From positions 1-16,887 of the forward strand of contig JADLDF010000434.1 of assembly GCA_020846815.1 (NCBI GenBank): a DNA stretch of 16,887 nt. The letters run 5' to 3'. Each line of letters begins with the position of its first letter. Position 1 is the stretch's first letter. Position numbers and translations under genes: made by a program. The stretch is from Gammaproteobacteria bacterium. Lineage in GTDB: Bacteria; Pseudomonadota; Gammaproteobacteria; Steroidobacterales; Steroidobacteraceae. The notes beneath the pieces were generated by a model that was not told the origin of the DNA, made no database searches, and was given only the letters and a program-made list of their open reading frames with translations. This document shows positions 14,297 to 16,887 of this stretch, one piece after another.

Positions 14297-16567
14297 ATGC
14301 TTGCGCGGCGTCGGCAACCGCCTGGAAATGACGCAAGTATGATAGCCGGAAACCCTGAAGGCGCACACGCGCCGCCGACGCGGACCGACTCCGTGGAAAT
14401 CGCCGAGAACTGTCCCGAGCCGATCGAGCGCGCATTGCGCAGCGTCTGTGACGGCCTTGCCGCCGAAGGCTGCGGCCGGGACGCGCTCGAGCGCGGCTGC
14501 GCCACGGGCCGGCTGGTCGGTGCGCTGACCGAGGATGCCGCGCTCGCGACCGGCGCCCTCGCCTACGAGTCGCTGACTGGCGACGCCCTGGCGCGTCCCG
14601 CCGTCGCCGCGCTGCTCGGCGAGGAGGCGACGCGCGTCGCCGCCGAGCTCGCGCGCCTCGGCGAGTTCGGGCGCGGCACGGCCTGGAATGCGCAGGGCCG
14701 CCTGCAGGAGCCGCAGGCCGAAACGCTGCGCAAGATGCTGCTGGCCGTGGTCGGCGATCCGCGGCTGGTCGTGGCGCGCATCGCGATCCAGCTCGCGCGC
14801 CTGCGCGCGGCCCGCGACGCCCCGCCCGAGCGCCGCGAGGCGCTCGCCAGCGAGACCCGCGCAGTGTTCGCACCGCTCGCGAACCGGCTCGGCATCTGGC
14901 GCGTCAAGTGGGAGCTGGAGGACCTGTCGTTCCGCTATCTGGAACCCGAGGCCTACCGGCGCATCGCCGCGGCCCTGAACGAAAAGCGCGCCGACCGCGA
15001 CCGCTACATCGAATCGATGCGCGCGACGCTCGGCCAGGCGCTGCAGACCGCCGGCATCGAGGCCGAGGTCCAGGGCCGCGCCAAGCACATCTACAGCATC
15101 CACCGCAAGATGCAGCGCAAGCAGCTCGGCTTCGAGCAGCTATTCGATCTGCGTGCACTGCGCATCGTCTGCCGCAGCGTGCCGGACTGCTATGCCGCGC
15201 TCGGCGTGGTGCACGCGCTGTGGCACTTCATTCCGGGCGAGTTCGACGACTACATCGCGACACCGAAGGGCAACCACTACCGCTCGATCCACACCGCCGT
15301 CATCGGCCCGCAGGACCGCGCCGTCGAGGTGCAGATCCGCACCCGCGAGATGCACGAGAGTGCCGAGTTCGGCGTCGCGGCGCACTGGCGCTACAAGGAA
15401 GGCGGAGCACGCGATGCCGGCTACGAGCGCAAGATCGAGTGGGTGCGGCGGCTGCTGGACCCGGCGGAAGGTGCTCCGGCCTCCGACCAGGACTTCATCG
15501 ACCGCGTGCGCAGCGAGCTGTTCGAGGATCGCGTCTACGCGCTGACGCCGCGCGGCGAGGTCGTCGATCTGCCGCGCGGTGCGACGCCGCTCGACTTCGC
15601 CTACTACCTGCACTCCTCGCTGGGGCACCGCTGTCGCGGCGCCAAGGTCAATGGCCGGATCGTGCCGCTGACCTTCCGGCTGCACAACGGCGAGATCGTC
15701 GAGATCATCACCGGCAAGCAGGAAGCGCCGAGCCGCGACTGGATGGCGCCCGACCAGGGCTATCTCGCCTCGGCGCGCAGCCGCGCCAAGGTGCGCGCCT
15801 GGTTCCGGCGCCAGGACGCCGGCGACAACGAGGCGGCGGGCCGGGCGATCGCCGAACGCGAGCTCGCACGCCTCGGCGGCAGTCCCGCGCTGCTGTCGGC
15901 CCTGGTGGGAGAGCTGAAGGTCGCCGACGCCGCGCAGCTGCATCGCGCGCTCGGCGAGGGCGAGATCACGAGCGCGCAGTTCGCGCAGGCCGTGCAGCGA
16001 CGCCTGGCCGCGGTGCCGCGCGGCGGCCAGGGCGCAGGCGCTGCGCCCGCCACGGGCGGGATCCCGCGACCGCGCCGCGCGCGCGCCGGCGCGAACGGCG
16101 GCCGGCGCGAGGCCAGTCCGGTCGTGGTCGAGGGCGTCGACGACCTGCCCGTGACCCTGGCCCGCTGCTGCCGCCCCGTGCGTCCGCAACCCATCGTCGG
16201 CTACGTGACCCAGGGCCGCGGCGTGACGGTGCACACCGCCGAATGTTCCGGATTGCGGCGCATGCAGTCCACGCACCCGGACCGCGTGCTGCGCGTCGAA
16301 TGGACCACGGCGACGGACGACGTTGCGGGACTGCCGATCGAGCTCACGGTGCTCGCCTACGATCGGCGTGGCCTGGTGCGCGACCTTTCCGAGGCGATCG
16401 CGGCGCAGGACGTCGCGATCGAGTCGCTGCACACGGCGGCCGAGCGGCGCGACGGCACGTCGCGCACCACGACGCGGCTGCGGGTGCGCGACCTCGGCCA
16501 GATGACGCGGCTGCTGCGCCAGCTCGGCGCGGTCGCCGGCGTGATCTCGGCGCGTCGCTCGGCCTGA
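14297..16567 (+). CDS. relA: GTP pyrophosphokinase RelA, (p)ppGpp synthetase
   Basis: RelA transfers pyrophosphate from ATP to GTP or GDP on ribosomes stalled by uncharged tRNA, triggering the stringent response. The 756-residue product matches the monofunctional type. The N-terminal hydrolase-like domain (about 65-200) lacks the HD metal-binding signature and shows ELARLGEFGRG instead. The synthetase domain (about 225-370) includes RAKHIYSIHRKMQRKQLGFE and EFDDYIATPKGNHYRSIHTA, the acidic EFDD (315-318) being the RelA-type signature. A TGS domain (about 411-470) and the conserved LARCCRP cysteines (624-625) follow, with a C-terminal ACT domain (about 680-752). E. coli RelA has 744 residues. 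The ATG at 14297 has the best ribosome site, but the first 32 residues look unconserved and a TATGAT at 14338 could be a promoter for a shorter form. Confidence 0.96.
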   Translation: MLARRRQPPGNDASMIAGNPEGAHAPPTRTDSVEIAENCPEPIERALRSVCDGLAAEGCGRDALERGCATGRLVGALTEDAALATGALAYESLTGDALARPAVAALLGEEATRVAAELARLGEFGRGTAWNAQGRLQEPQAETLRKMLLAVVGDPRLVVARIAIQLARLRAARDAPPERREALASETRAVFAPLANRLGIWRVKWELEDLSFRYLEPEAYRRIAAALNEKRADRDRYIESMRATLGQALQTAGIEAEVQGRAKHIYSIHRKMQRKQLGFEQLFDLRALRIVCRSVPDCYAALGVVHALWHFIPGEFDDYIATPKGNHYRSIHTAVIGPQDRAVEVQIRTREMHESAEFGVAAHWRYKEGGARDAGYERKIEWVRRLLDPAEGAPASDQDFIDRVRSELFEDRVYALTPRGEVVDLPRGATPLDFAYYLHSSLGHRCRGAKVNGRIVPLTFRLHNGEIVEIITGKQEAPSRDWMAPDQGYLASARSRAKVRAWFRRQDAGDNEAAGRAIAERELARLGGSPALLSALVGELKVADAAQLHRALGEGEITSAQFAQAVQRRLAAVPRGGQGAGAAPATGGIPRPRRARAGANGGRREASPVVVEGVDDLPVTLARCCRPVRPQPIVGYVTQGRGVTVHTAECSGLRRMQSTHPDRVLRVEWTTATDDVAGLPIELTVLAYDRRGLVRDLSEAIAAQDVAIESLHTAAERRDGTSRTTTRLRVRDLGQMTRLLRQLGAVAGVISARRSA

Positions 16568-16626
16568 TAAATAGATCGGATTTAAATCCGATAAATAGAT
16601 CGGATTTGAAATCCGATCTATTTATC
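16566..16626. terminator. Bidirectional hairpin and compound repeat between relA and lpdA
   Basis: GATAAATAGATCGGATTT occurs twice directly (16566-16583 and 16590-16607), then once inverted (16609-16626). The second and third copies form a palindrome of 18-bp arms around a single central G. The first copy plus AAATCC forms a second small palindrome, GGATTTAAATCC (16578-16589). The element is strikingly AT-rich in this genome. It sits exactly between the stop codons of two convergent genes, so a bidirectional terminator is the likely role. No long U-tract follows, so any termination would rely on the A/U-rich stem or on RNA processing. Confidence 0.75.
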
Positions 16627-16887
16627 TGTTCGGCATGTCGATCGCACGCTTGTCGGCGGCCAGCGCCGCCTCGTGCAGGCCCTCCGACAGCGTCGGATGG
16701 GCGTGGATCGTGCGCTGCAGGTCCTCGGTGCTGGCCGAGTACTCCATCGCCAGCACGGCTTCGGCGATCAGCTCGCCGGCCATCGGGCCGATGATGTGCA
16801 CGCCGAGGATCTCGTCGTCGTCGCGCGCGGCGATGAGCTTGACGAAGCCCTGCGAGGCCTCCATGGCGCGCGCGCGGCCGCTGGCGA
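16622..16887 (-). CDS. lpdA: Dihydrolipoamide dehydrogenase, C-terminal end (partial)
   Basis: This is the 3' end of the E3 flavoprotein that reoxidises dihydrolipoamide in pyruvate and 2-oxoglutarate dehydrogenase complexes. The visible 87 or so residues are the dimerisation domain: [18 protein letters not shown], then [18 protein letters not shown], then [12 protein letters not shown], and the catalytic His-Glu motif [15 protein letters not shown] that completes the active site of the partner subunit. The frame remains open to the window edge, so the N-terminal FAD and NAD domains lie outside. The TAA stop (16624-16622) is inside the palindromic repeat that separates it from relA. E3 is called with good confidence; which complex it serves cannot be seen. 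Confidence 0.93.
   Translation of the reverse strand, partial: ASGRARAMEASQGFVKLIAARDDDEILGVHIIGPMAGELIAEAVLAMEYSASTEDLQRTIHAHPTLSEGLHEAALAADKRAIDMPNR

Noticed and set aside
14136..14875. Upstream extension of the ruvC frame beyond ATG 14135
   Set aside because: The frame is open far upstream, but that part lies antisense to relA, has Arg/Ala-rich shadow composition, and would make RuvC more than twice its normal length.

Overview
The window is a GC-rich (roughly 70% by eye) chromosomal segment of a gammaproteobacterium. The main evidence is gene order: on the minus strand, ruvC-ruvA-ruvB-ybgC-tolQ-tolR-tolA-tolB-pal-cpoB-queE-queC followed by a tRNA-Lys is the arrangement I know from Pseudomonas and relatives. 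The GC content and the absence of yebC upstream of ruvC suggest a non-enterobacterial, non-Pseudomonas lineage (Xanthomonadales, Nevskiales or Steroidobacterales are guesses). No mobile element, CRISPR array, rRNA or phage gene was seen.

Layout: (1) 1-2696, plus strand: an apparently soluble hybrid sensor histidine kinase (PAS-GAF-PAS-HisKA-HATPase-REC). (2) 2693-3964, minus strand: a Yip1-family membrane protein that converges on the kinase; the two stop codons overlap in four bases. (3) 3965-4253: a non-coding gap with one small inverted repeat. (4) 4254-4326, minus strand: tRNA-Lys(UUU) without an encoded CCA, with a promoter candidate of its own. (5) 4361-14135, minus strand: thirteen closely packed protein genes covering Holliday-junction processing (ruvCAB), the Tol-Pal envelope system (ybgC, tolQRAB, pal, cpoB), queuosine precursor synthesis (queE, queC) and a DUF3313-like exported protein. 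Six junctions are four-base stop/start overlaps. (6) 14136-14296: the divergent relA/ruvC intergenic region. (7) 14297-16567, plus strand: relA, a RelA-type (p)ppGpp synthetase with a degenerate hydrolase domain. (8) 16566-16626: an AT-rich compound repeat forming a 37-base near-perfect palindrome that carries the stop codons of both converging genes. (9) 16622-16887, minus strand: the C-terminal end of dihydrolipoamide dehydrogenase, cut by the window edge.

How it works together: TolQ/TolR form the proton-driven motor, TolA spans the periplasm, TolB and Pal are the outer-membrane side, and CpoB links the machine to peptidoglycan synthesis at division. RuvABC migrates and cuts Holliday junctions. 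QueE and QueC act in the pathway to preQ0, the precursor of queuosine in tRNA wobble positions. RelA makes the stringent alarmone on amino-acid starvation. Most of this is conserved housekeeping content. I did not find a convincing undescribed system; the most unusual items are the relA/lpdA compound hairpin, the repeat-containing N-terminal extension (or leader) of ybgC, the embedded tRNA-Lys promoter, and the DUF3313-like gene added to the end of the tol-que operon.
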